A stretch of 64,000 bases of DNA from Cristatella mucedo (lineage: Eukaryota > Bryozoa > Phylactolaemata > Cristatellidae): the NCBI GenBank assembly GCA_009760855.2, contig WPIO01000029.1, forward strand, positions 4,308,001 to 4,372,000, read 5' to 3'. Made by a program: the position numbers and the translations under genes. Within the stretch, counting starts at the first letter, position 1. Each line of letters begins with the position of its first letter. The notes under the pieces are model-generated. The model ran no database searches. It saw only the letters and a list, made by a program, of their open reading frames with translations, and was not told where the DNA came from. This document shows, piece after piece, positions 23,010 through 33,234 of this stretch.

Positions 23010-23500
23010 CACACTTATCCCTACGCAGACGGCCTATAGTTTACCACAGATATTAAACTAGGTCTAATAAGAGTCAGTTTTAAGAAGCATACACAAAATC
23101 AGGACTGACTATCCATCGAAAAGTATGGGAGCATTACTGTAGATCGTACCAATCGATCCTGGCAAAGGTCAAGTCTAGCTTCTATCGAAAATATTGTTGA
23201 ATCACATACGCGAAATCCAACAATGCTGACGTCTAGGATCAACAATCTTCTTAACTGCTCCCAGGTTAGCTTCTTACCTAGTGATCCTTGTGATGATCTA
23301 GCTGATTTCTTATGTAGCTCTTTTGTAAAAAAAAAAAAGAAAAACAAGATCAGGGAGCATATATCTAAGGTAGAAGCATTCCCTGGAATCCTGTACCTTA
23401 TTTCCATGCAGCACCTCAATGTCTACACTCAACGAGGGCACTAATAAAGTATTCCTGAAGTTCAAATCCCAATCAAAACAAGACAACTATTCCTCTAGAC
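23010..23500 (+). mobile_element. Family A LINE, 5' part of a MITE-split copy
   Basis: Matches the region upstream of RT (GTTTACCACAGA..ATTAAACTAGG, GGACTGACTATCCATCGA, AACAATCTTCTTAACTGCTC). It is interrupted by the hAT-type element at 23501 and resumes at 23889. Confidence 0.8.
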
Positions 23501-23888
23501 CAGAGTTCGGCAAACTTTTCGGACTACTAGGCCATTTCAGGTGATCAAAAAGATACACTGGGCCAGGAGAAACTACGCCCACTCCGCACTACTGAGAGTG
23601 GGCTTAACGGCTACTACTACTTTTTACTGCGAACCGCACGGAGAAAAATCAGGCACAACAACAGTTAGCTCCCAAATCAAAGCAAAAAGCGGCTGATGGA
23701 CGGCTCGTGCCTCGAAACCTCTTTAGTTTTGATACTCGTAAGTCAAAGTACCTCTACGGTGAAGGGGAAGAAAACCACGACAACTCAGTTAGGCCGGATC
23801 CATCAACAAATAGCTAGGGGCCACTAAGGCGGACGAGAGCACTAGCTAGGCCTGATCTGGCCTAAAGGCCGGAGTTTTCCGACCTTTG
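23501..23888. mobile_element. Non-autonomous hAT-type element (MITE)
   Basis: 388 bases with imperfect terminal inverted repeats: CAGAGTTCGGCAAACTTTTC at the left, and CAAAGGTCGGAAAACTCCGG on the reverse complement of the right end. It is flanked by CTCTAGAC and CTCCAGAC, an 8-bp target duplication with one mismatch. Removing it restores the family A LINE sequence. It has no coding capacity, so it depended on a hAT transposase elsewhere. Confidence 0.8.
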
Positions 23889-24607
23889 CTCCAGACCCTG
23901 TTACCACTGTCCTACTTATACGATGCAATGATCTGCTGCTGCCATGCATAACTAACATCATAAATATGTCATTCGTCTCAGGTCTTGTCCCAGCATTCCC
24001 ACAAAGGCTGTTTTCAGGCCGCTAATCAAGAAAGCAACACGGAACCAAAAGAGCTTGAGCAACTTCTGCTTAGTCTTCATTCTTTCATTCCTATCAAAAC
24101 ACTAGAACGATTCGTGGCAGACTAGTAGTTGCTCATCTATTGAAACTTCAAAGCTAGCTAATTAGTTCAAGTCTGGTTTCAGAGGTAATCACTTCATTCA
24201 GTCGGCATTGTTTTGTGTATATAATGAACTAACTAGGAACGCAGATTTGTTTAGAGTATGTCTATCTGTTTTGCTCGATGATTAGGTAGCTTTTGATGCT
24301 AATCATCGACGAGACCTCCTTGAGTGCCTCTCATCTCACCTGGAATTTATTAGCGCTGCACTGTAATGGTACAGGTCTAAACTCACTGGGAGACTCAAGA
24401 TTATTGATGCCAATGACTAAATATCACCCGGAGAACCTCGGACGTAGGGCTTACCTCAGGGCTCAGCTAATGGTCTGCTCTTTTCACAGTTTATACTCTC
24501 CCTCTTGCCGATGTGATTGCCAAGCACAATCTAGGCTTTCACTTCTTTGCTGATGACACTTAGTAAGACCATTGTTTTGATCCCTCCCAGCCTTCCAGCA
24601 GGTTCAA
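23889..24607 (+). mobile_element. Family A LINE, continuation after the MITE
   Basis: Resumes at GACCCTGTTACCACTGTCCT and runs through the RT region (TTATACTCTCCCTCTTGCCG, CTGATGACACTTAG) to the LTR fragment at 24608. Many stops. Confidence 0.8.
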
Positions 24608-24758
24608 CTGTTGTTGTTGGCGCATGCTTTGTTATAAAGAGGTTTACCCTGACGGCCGCTCGTCTTACCCTAGCTCGGCGGCATGGCGAGCGGCAGCGTG
24701 GCCGGATTATGGCGGGGTTTGGCGAGAAATAGCCTCTGACCCCTGGAACTTGGTTACA
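24608..24758 (+). repeat. Gypsy LTR fragment (3' end)
   Basis: About 150 bases nearly identical to 7991-8139 (GTTGTTGTTGGCGCATGC ... GGTTACA). It directly abuts LINE sequence on the left; the 5' part of the LTR is absent. Confidence 0.88.
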
Positions 24759-24759
24759 A

Positions 24760-25240
24760 GCCTGCTAAGGCCTACTCTGCTCTATGGGCTAGGCAGAAAT
24801 ACGTAGGACGAGGACAGAACATGGTCAGCGATGTGAGATATCATAATACTTCCGTAAATTAAATAGTAAAACGTACATTTGTGCTTCATGACTGATTCTG
24901 TGTTGACATAGGTGAGTTGTAATGAGCTTAACCTCTGATGAAAGAGGAAAAAGATTCAGTTTTGCACGCCAACTAAAAATCATTTTTCTATAGCACTACT
25001 ACACAACTTTAGGGAGTTAAAACTCTTTAAAAATTTCATTTGGAGTCATTTAGCCTAGTAAAAATTTGACTATCATTTAAACGCGTTGGAATTTTCATTT
25101 TATTTGGATGCATAAATGCGGTATGCACCTCAACCGTTTAAAACTCGAGGCCTTCCTTTTTTAAATATTAGGACTCGAGTACACCTTGACAGTATGCTGT
25201 AGATCTGCAGCTTCAAAAATCCTCAAACACTTCCTAATAT
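24760..25240. other. Kinase-gene intron
   Basis: AT-rich, nothing recognised. Confidence 0.6.
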
Positions 25241-25385
25241 AATTATAATAATAACGTGTTTTATATAGCACCTTCAGAGAAGTCAATCTCTTTCTAGGCA
25301 CTTTTAATTTGCTGGAAAATAAATGTACCAGGCCTAGAAAGAGATTGAGTTCCCTGAGGGCGCTATATCATATATAGTATTTTAA
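25240..25385. repeat. Palindromic pair of family A LINE tails
   Basis: A minus-strand tail (AATAATAACG ... CTCTTTCTAGGCAC) is followed after about 20 bases by a plus-strand tail (GCCTAGAAAGAGATTGAGTT ... GCGCTATATCATATATAG). Head-to-head 3' ends make an inverted repeat able to fold. Confidence 0.8.
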
Positions 25386-25492
25386 AAAGCTAGCATCAAT
25401 AAGTCAAGCTTCGATAGCTAAGCTTCATGACATAAGTCTCGTGCAAGATATAAACAGCATTGGGCGCAGCAAAAAATCAAAGCATTATTTAC

Positions 25493-25543
25493 ATGATCTA
25501 GCTTTTTCATTATTTCTATTTCAGTTGGAATCCGATCGGGCCT
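25493..25543 (-). CDS. Kinase exon: alpha-C helix
   Basis: This 51-nt exon has the acceptor CTTTTGCAG and the donor GTAAAT, in phase 0 to phase 0. It encodes RPDRIPTEIEIMKKLDH, which carries the conserved alpha-C glutamate (TEIEI) and the run into the HPCI motif of CHK2-type kinases. Small but diagnostic: the next exon begins with PCII exactly where needed. Confidence 0.88.
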
Positions 25544-27214
25544 CTGCAAAAGGAAAGAATTGATGAGTTCAAAATCACATTTGCATCGATAAGTTAAAAA
25601 ACATTAAACAGGTTGAAACCAAGGTTTGCCTTTATACTAACTAATTGGCAACGAAGGCAAGGTAAACAATGAAACTGGTTTTTATTGATACCTCACTGTA
25701 GGGTCGGCAATGATGCCTAAGTATGTGCATAAAATCAAAATATGTGAACATTAAAAGGGAGGGAAGCCTGTGCATTGGCAGACTTGGTTCGTACTGTACA
25801 AATAAGCATGAGGGACCTATCACCTTAAAGGCAATATCAACTCCAGTTACCTAGAATAATAAAGACATCGCTATAGCTTCATCTATGATAAGAGACAAGC
25901 AGGGCGTGTGAAAGCTGCAAGGTGAAGGATAACAAATTGCACGTAGCCTAACCCACGGCATCAAACTCTGTAATTCCGGACCCTCTAGATCTTTTCATTA
26001 GATCTGCTATATGACATGTCGTTATTCATGCGTTATTCCTTTAAACTAGTTAGAAATACGCTCAAGCGAATAGAAGCAGACAAAACAGATTCCGATTACA
26101 TCAAAACCCCTGTTTTTTTATTGGCATTTTCATACTCTCTTCACATGTTCCCTATGCCTAACTAATTCCCATTTTCCCTGATCAAATTCTTTCAATATTT
26201 TACGTTCTCCATTAAGCCGATTAAATTGAAGACACAGTTGCCACGCGAGTATAACATGCAATGATATCACTGAACATGTGTATGTGCATTCATACTGCAA
26301 ATGAGTAATCCAATTAACGCTATATAATTCTCATATTACCACACGGTGCTTGAGTAGGGCATGCGGGAACAGGTAAAATTCTCTGTGAGCCATTTTTCCA
26401 GCTGAATGTCATACAATTAAAGCTGCACTCTCAAGTTGCCATCAGCTTCTTCTGTTTTTACATAAATTACAGCTACTTTTCGTTCGACCACAAATTGCTG
26501 CTTGATAAATTAACGTAACTGCATTGGATGCTTCTCCAACGTCTCGAGCTCCGAACCTCAACGGCCAGCCGACCACAAAAGCCCGTCGTTGGGTCAGTTG
26601 TACCTTGAGAGCCTACTAGTCCGAGTCCGACCGAAGTAGTTGAAGGAGAACAGTGAACCCTATAACGCACTTGGAGATTCTTTGGGGTCAGGGTCGGTCA
26701 TCATGACCACTAGCATCCCTGTGGTTACCTGCGATTCTTAATATCCTGTCTGCCATGTTGTTGATTTGATCTCCTGATTTGCAACAGCCCACACATTTAC
26801 TTTGAGGCAAATCCGTGTTAGCGTGGATTAGTAACTTGTATTGTCTCTCAGTAGGGAAGCCACAAAAAGCCTCCAAAATCTGACAGTGTGTCCTTACAAT
26901 TGCTCAATTTTCAAATTTACAAAATTAGTCGTAACTTCTTGATCCAAACGAGCTACGTGGACTTCTACTTCGAGAGCAAATGCTAGCAGCAGTTTGAACA
27001 GTTTAATCTCGTAGTTTGTAGTTACTGGATTAAATAGAGCTGACTAAGATGCAGCCGTAGGAACCACCTTTTAGTGGCAGCAATTACTCACAAGGTAGTG
27101 AAAATTCGGCCGCTACTACCTACAAAGCCCTGGAACATGACACAGGCGACTTCAAGGACCATACAATGAAATAACCCAGAAAGAAACCACGTTGTTGCAA
27201 GTATCTTGCCTTAC
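25544..27214. other. Kinase-gene intron
   Basis: No exon assigned. A minus-strand frame at 26689-26885 (QYKLLIHANTDLPQSKC, then GDQINNMADRILRIA before a GTAACC) looks protein-like but has no domain match and no place in the kinase alignment. Confidence 0.5.
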
Positions 27215-27302
27215 CCTAGCAGCGCTCTTCTTTATAATTTTTATGGCATACTGGCTGCCCGTTCCTTTAGCGAAAGCCAAACGAACGACACCGCCAGAAC
27301 CT
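27215..27302 (-). CDS. Kinase exon: glycine loop and ATP-binding lysine
   Basis: This 88-nt exon has the acceptor CGTTGCAG and the donor GTAAGG. It encodes GSGGVVRLAFAKGTGSQYAI followed by KIIKKSAAR. Together with the preceding exon the loop reads GRGSGGVV (GxGxxGxV), and AIK supplies the ATP-anchoring lysine. It corresponds to the CHK2 segment from the glycine loop through beta-3. It ends in phase 0, matching the exon at 25543. Confidence 0.9.
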
Positions 27303-27605
27303 CTGCAACGAGCATGGTAGACTCCTGGTACAATGAGGCTAAATAGCCAAGGAATGAAAAAAAAAAGAAAGCCATTAACACAGAGTAGAGACACTACAGC
27401 TAGATCGACGTGATATTGCTAAAATACACACCCGGGACTCACACAAACACACACACGCACACACACACACAATCATAGCTGTTCCTCTATATGGGCAGCC
27501 CTTAGCCGAGAGAAAGTCGCGTCGCATAGCAGCCCGAAGGAGGGCAGTCAGAAGGGCACTCAGACACTGCATAAGTCAAATCTGCTCAGAGCAACGTGGG
27601 CATAC

Positions 27606-27816
27606 CTTCCTAGCTCATTAGCCAGAAAGTATTTTGCCTTGACGGCATCGGCTATGCCATTATCCTGCACTGGCAAATAGGCAGCAGTAGAGGCTGAGAG
27701 TGACAAATCGATCCCAGCAGTAGCAGCTGCATGTAGTGAATCGGCCGCAGTAGAAGCTGCAAGTGATGAATCGACAGCAATAGAAGCTGCAAGTGGCAAA
27801 TTGACCGCAGTTGATG
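27606..27816 (-). CDS. Juxtamembrane/first kinase exon with 30-bp tandem repeats
   Basis: This 211-nt exon (2 nt + 69 codons + 2 nt) ends in GIADAVKAKYFLANELGR, the flank and start of the glycine loop of CHK2-type kinases. The first part consists of five 30-bp units encoding variants of LAASTAVDSS. Each unit carries its own TTGCAG-like acceptor (near 27816, 27786, 27756, 27726 and 27696), so splicing at any of them keeps frame and only changes linker length. The donor is GTATGC; its phase joins the next exon to complete Arg before GSGG. A single-unit, stop-containing copy lies inverted at 2303-2393. Confidence 0.75.
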
Positions 27817-28687
27817 CTGCAAGTACAAAAGACAAATGGAAAACTTTTTGACAACTGTTTAAATGGTATTGGAGCATGGAACCAAACACAGCAAATGGTG
27901 CCTGCACAAGTTATGCACTCTTCGTGTAGAGCAGTTAATGGATCGGCATACATTGCAGAACGATACCTTTCGAGTCGATAATAAATTCGTAAATCAAGAT
28001 TCAGGTTAACATGTACATTTGGAGGGCAAAGTAGCTCTAGTAACTGTAGCACTATTCACTATTTAGTGCTACTTCTAGCCTAAAAGCCTGCATAATGCAG
28101 ACACGGCAACTGCATGAACAAAATGTCAACACACGCGTGCAGGCATGTTTTTCTTAATTAAATGTAACTGCTTGCCTTCCACAACTTTCACATTGCCTAT
28201 GACGATATTTAAGTTCTGGGATGTGATGCCTTCGGGGGCTTAACAAAGTAGTACAATTGTACATAAACAACTTATAAAGATGCGTGTATTGGTTATACCT
28301 TTCTATTGGTACACCAAAGAGCCACGAAGCCTCAGTGGGTGTTAGGCCCGAGAGCTTTCTCTAGTGGGCATCAAGTATGGGCGACTTTAGGGGCACAGAC
28401 GATAATCAGCAAACTTGGCAAAGTCAGGTCACTTGAACGGAGAAGTGGTAGCAATGGACCGCTGGAAATAATGTGCCTAACATAACTAGAATATTTTTCA
28501 GTACTTCACGAAAAACAATGCAGAATAAAGATATTTGTAAAACTGAGGAAACCGTGGATAATCTGTATAAACGATAGCCATACACTTATGTGATTGTCAT
28601 GGAAGAAGAATGTGGTGCTAGCTGGGCTTTAAGATTGTGTTTGCTGTAAACGAGGCAGCGAGTTTAACTTTTGATGTGGTATCGACA
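27817..28687 (-). other. Kinase-gene intron; partner arm of the inverted duplication
   Basis: On the minus strand this matches plus-strand 1735-2300 (for example GCATGCAGTTGCCGTGTC-like stretches and TTTTGTACTTGCAG). No additional exon is seen. Confidence 0.6.
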
Positions 28688-28762
28688 TAATAATAATGAG
28701 TTTAATATAGCCCCTTCAGAGAATGCAATCTCTTTCTAGGCAGTTAACATTTTCTGCAACAT
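28688..28762 (-). mobile_element. Family A LINE 3' tail
   Basis: AATAATAATGAGTTTAATAT, CCCTTCAGAGAATGCAATCT and CTTTCTAGGCAG. Confidence 0.8.
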
Positions 28763-28764
28763 GC

Positions 28765-30426
28765 AAAGCCTCCACACAATGAATGTGGCATGGAAGCTGG
28801 AAGAAGCAAGAGAGCAAAATTCCTAAAATGGAATGACAGTCCACCTTGAAGCCAAGGTGCCAAGCAGTTGTCGAGACAAGTTTTGAACCTACTGTACTGT
28901 CTTGGCGTATGACCAAAATATTGCAATCTATAAGAAGAAGGTCATTTTAAGCAAGACAAAGGGAGAACAACCCGTTTAAGACTATTTTTGCCACCGTACT
29001 GGCACCTGGACATGAAAGAACAGCCACCGTAGGAGAGCACAAGCAGCTCTTACAATAGCAACAGGAAGTTGAGAATTCCGACTGCACTTTTCAAAGAAGC
29101 AGACAAAGATCAGATTTGATTTTCTTAGAGTTAAGACACTTTATCGACAGTAGGTTGATTACTGCTCTAAGAGAAAGCTGATGAGCTGGCTCTCACGTCA
29201 TTGTGAGGCATGCGTCGGCACTCCCTAAACTACTTCCCCTCACGTCGTCAGCCCTGCTTGGGCACTTCTAGGCCGGAATCGTTTTTTCACCTCTGTAGCA
29301 CATTTTCGCACTGGATTCTTGAGTTAAAGCTTCAATAGTAATGCTTAGACTAAGTTTTTAGTAACCGATATTTGCCTGCCACTGACATGCTAGAATATGG
29401 CTCATGGCAGAAGCAGGGAACACTGGGAAGAAGGTCAACGGAAATCTGGATTGAGGACTTATATTTCTCTTGATACTTGCTTATAGCTGAATCGAGGAAT
29501 TACGGCAAAGGCCAGCGGCTTCTGACCTAGCTGAGTGAAACAAAATCAGCTGATCACTCATTTAGCAATAGTAGTGACAACCCACATCTACCAAGGCACT
29601 GAACCCATCATCAACATGTTGGCAGGGCTGTGAGCATATGCTCTTGTTGAGCGATACAACCCACCAACTCGGACCATTGTTCATCTCAATATTTTCAGCA
29701 TTTATTAAGAACCGGGCCAATGTGTGCAAAGTTGACCCATTTAAAGTAAAGTATGTCTTTATGTAATCTTTAGATAACATGTGTCCTGATTTGTGAGCTG
29801 GAGGTAAAAATTGGTTTGTTAGTGGTCTCTTCCCTCATACGTTATTTCATTGTAGGAGTGAGAAAAACTAATTCGGTAGGACATAAAGACAAGAAGCTTT
29901 CGGCTATAATTAATCAAGTGAATCAAGCTAATGTAACTCATTTCAGGACTTGGTGCTTGTGGTTTGTTTAAGCAAGCAAAATGCCATGTGGCGAACTTAA
30001 TTTGAAACTGATAAATTGAAGCTTAAATTCCCCAATTGTCTGGCCTCTATTTTGTATGTAGGGACAAATTAGTCTACATGGCAAGGCTGATAGAAATAGG
30101 ATCTCCGAATTTAAAGTAGTTAACTCAAAACGTGATGCTTTCATTTTCAGACGAGTAATTGCGTACTGTTGATGGCCTAGTTTTTTCTAGGGAAGATATA
30201 TATTGAGTCAGCGATAGGCTCTATATGAATGCCTTCATCTACATGCAAAATCGTTTTATTCTGCCTTACTGGCCATGATTCCCGTTATATTTCAAATACA
30301 CATTGTGTACCGAAAGCAATCATTCTAAAATCGGTCGGTTGCCTTCATCCATACTATGATTAATTTTTGCAGTCGAGAATGCTAACAGTCAAAAAGCACG
30401 ACAATAAATCACGTTCTTTGACTTAC
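28765..30426. other. Intron between transmembrane and kinase exons
   Basis: No FHA-like or other exon recognised. The part near 29.6-29.75 kb matches bases 1-40 in inverted orientation. Confidence 0.55.
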
Positions 30427-30510
30427 AGCTGGATCTTTCACGTTCGCAAATTATTTTCATGACATTGTAGATGCCAACGGCAAGCAATGTGGCAATTACG
30501 ATGGCTATAA
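30427..30510 (-). CDS. Transmembrane exon of the receptor kinase
   Basis: This 84-nt exon has the acceptor CATTTCAG and the donor GTAAGT, and runs 2 nt + 27 codons + 1 nt. It encodes IAIVIATLLAVGIYNVM followed by KIICERERSS: about 17 apolar residues and then a charged stop-transfer segment, typical of a single-pass type I protein. Its start phase fits exon 3 (44467-44675), and its end phase fits the first kinase exon at 27816, completing a Ser codon. Between them lie 14 kb of intron on the 5' side, which hosts the scrambled LTR element and several LINEs, and 2.6 kb on the 3' side. Confidence 0.6.
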
Positions 30511-31079
30511 CTGAAATGACATATGACATATATTATATATACAAACGATTAAAAGGTGAAGACTTTTGCTGTGCTATTCGCAAACTAGACACAGAATAGA
30601 TAAACGCTCATTAGCATGAATGGACTGTAAATCATGTGCTCTTCTATTAAAACAGAGTCTGGTTAGAGCATCAGGTATATTTATTCCAGCAAAGTCTGAA
30701 TCCAATGAGGCCTACAGAACTTCACACTTCAGGTTGTATGCAACTTAAGTTAACAGGATTCAGTGGTTTGGCAATTATCGCCGAGCCATAATATATGGCA
30801 TTGAGACTGCCTTGCCTTCTATATTTAAGCATTATCTTAGTGTAAACATCATGATAAAATTCAATTAAAACACACCAACAATCATCCTTTAGTAGGAGAG
30901 TGGTTCCTATGAAAAATTTTCATTGAGCTGTAAACGATATGGGCCTTAATTTATAAATTCATTATTTGCAACCATTTTTCATATGTCGCGTAAATTAATC
31001 CTTCGTGGGAATTGGTATTCAGGAATATCTCACTCTGACCCTAATCATTAAGAGACAGAGGACATGCTTGACGACTGTA
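30511..31079. other. Intron, nothing recognised
   Basis: AT-rich, no supported feature. Confidence 0.6.
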
Positions 31080-31165
31080 ATATTAATATTAATAATAACA
31101 CGTCTGTATAGCACCCTCAGAGAACTTAATCTCTAACCAGGCAGTTTACATAAGCTGTAAAAAAG
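31080..31165 (-). mobile_element. Family A LINE 3' tail
   Basis: AATATTAATAATAACACG, GCACCCTCAGAGAACTTAAT and CTCTAACCAGGCAG. Confidence 0.8.
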
Positions 31166-31227
31166 CGTAACTAAATAATTAGTGGCAACGCTCTCAATTT
31201 TATCAGGCATAATATTCTTAGATGTGA

Positions 31228-32290
31228 CATAATAATAATAATAACAATTCCCTTGATAAAGCACCCTCAGAGAACTTAATCTCTCTCTAGGCGCTTTACA
31301 TTTGCTGTAAAGTGAAATGCAATTGAATGGTAAGTAAAATCATGCTTGAAAAACAAACGAAATGAATAATATGGTTAGTGTTGACATGCACAGGGTCAGC
31401 ATGCAAATGTGGTTAGTGGCAGCATGCAGTGTCAGCACGCATAAGCACATCAAGGACGAATCACGGGGACCCACTAAATGCCGTCCTAAATAGGTGTGTT
31501 TTTAGGTTCCTTTTAAATGTGGTCAGGTCAGGGGATGTTTTGACGCAGGTCGGCAGGGAGTTCCAGGCTTTGGGAGCATATGAACTAAATGCACGGTCTC
31601 CAAAGGATTTAAGGTTTGTATGAGGTATTTCTAGACTGTTGGATTCCGAAAAGCGGGTGGTACGATGCTTGGCCTGATGGGGTAGTATATCTGACAGATA
31701 GGCTGGAGCCATAGAATGAAGGGACCTAAAAGTGAGCGACAAAACCTTGAAGTCAATCCGTTGCTTGACTGGTAGCCAGTGCAGGTCGGCGAGAAGTGGA
31801 GTAATGTGGCAACTGCGACGCTCATGACAGACAAGCCTAGCTGCAGAGTTTTGCACCAGCTGCAATCGCCTGATCGCACATGCTGGTAGGCCAGTAAGCA
31901 GTGAGTTGCAGAAGTTGAGACGGGATGTCACGAATGCATGGGCCATCTTAGATGTGGTATCTTTATCTAAACAAGCCCGAATTTTAGCAATGTTATGAAG
32001 CTGAAAGTAGGCAGATTTGACTGTGGAGCTGATATGGTCATTTAACGAGAGGTCGCTTTGGAATATGACACCTAGATTTCGAGCTGATTCAACTGGAGAT
32101 ATGCTGGCAGAGCCAATTTTGAGAGTCAGCCTTTCCAATCTCTGGATCACACTGGGTTTGCCCATAACTAGTAAGTTAGTTTTATCATCGTTAAGTTTTA
32201 GAAAATTTGCTGCCATCCATGTGCGGATGTCATTAATGCATGCAGCTAGTGAGTTTAGAGAATTTGAGGTGCTCGAAGGCTGGGACATGC
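31228..32290 (-). mobile_element. Family A LINE, thumb to 3' end, well preserved
   Basis: The minus-strand frame at 31461-32309 runs 282 codons without a stop: SLAACINDIRTWMAANFLKL, LVMGKPSVIQRLERL, SARNLGVIFQSDLSL, LLTGLPACAIRRLQLVQNS, LHWLPVKQRIDFKVL, APKAWNSLPTC and HLFRTAFSGSP. It is the C-terminal part of the LINE protein, downstream of the catalytic palm. The tail at 31228 has AATAATAATAATAACAATTC. It is 5' truncated at about 32290, so it could not move by itself. Confidence 0.92.
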
Positions 32291-32399
32291 ACAAGGTCAA
32301 CCTGTACAACGGTTAGTAGCAGCAGGCACATTGTGAGCATGCATAAGCAAACTACAGGTGAATCGTAAAGATTATTCAAGTTCAATAATAAACAAATTC

Positions 32400-32540
32400 A
32401 TTTTAAGTTTTGTTTTAAGCAATGCTTTGCAGCTTTAAGTATACAGACTTGACAGTGGACCTGACAAGGTCCCCTAGTGAAAGGTCACTTTTCGTCAGGA
32501 TACCTAGATTACGTCCAGAAGCAACGGGAAATATAAATAA
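32400..32540 (-). mobile_element. Family A LINE fragment
   Basis: The minus-strand stretch encodes SGRNLGILTKSDLSLGDLVR and STVKSVYLKLQSIA, matching the NLGVIFQSDLSLDDH region of the family. Confidence 0.65.
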
Positions 32541-32554
32541 CTCTTTACATATCA

Positions 32555-32559
32555 AGTAT

Positions 32560-32607
<48 letters not shown>

Positions 32608-32776
32608 CGTACGTATACAACGTATATATATATATATATATATATATATACAAGCGGAAGTTTTGTTCTGTGATAAGGTTGAGCAGAAAAATGCATTTCT
32701 TGATTTCTGCCATAGCATGTCTGTAATGCTTGCACACCCCCAATGCGCCTACACATACAAATGTATATAAATAAAC

Positions 32777-32827
<51 letters not shown>

Positions 32828-32894
32828 AATACATGCATACACACACACACACACTCATATACACATCAAGTCAAGAGACGATATAATAGGAATG

Positions 32895-32932
<38 letters not shown>
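32555..32932. repeat. Microsatellite cluster (TA)n and (CA)n
   Basis: Two TA tracts (about 32559-32611 and 32622-32651), CA tracts at about 32777-32855 and a third TA tract at about 32897-32931. Long open frames across it are artefacts. Confidence 0.95.
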
Positions 32933-32933
<1 letters not shown>

Positions 32934-33234
32934 ACAGAGACAGCAAGTCAATGGGTTATTGACAGATAATTTCAAATGTCTGCACCCACTCCCATCAAAC
33001 ACGGTTTTAAACAAGATCACATATAGCTTTCAGAGCAGCCGTGTTCTTGCAGGGAGAGATCCTTTACATGCTAGCTAAAGCTTTCTGCTGTAAAGTCTAT
33101 GTTTAAGAAACTGTGACACGAATTATAATCTACATAGCATCATAAACCTGAGCTTCTTTCAAAAGAGTCTTCATAATGATTCAACACTAGCTGACATGTT
33201 CGGTGAGTTTGCACCTCTGACTAAGAGCATTGTG

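Noticed and set aside
26473-26885. Minus-strand frames near 26.5-26.9 kb as extra kinase exons
   Set aside because: No kinase motif and no place in the kinase alignment; the flanking exons join directly in phase 0.
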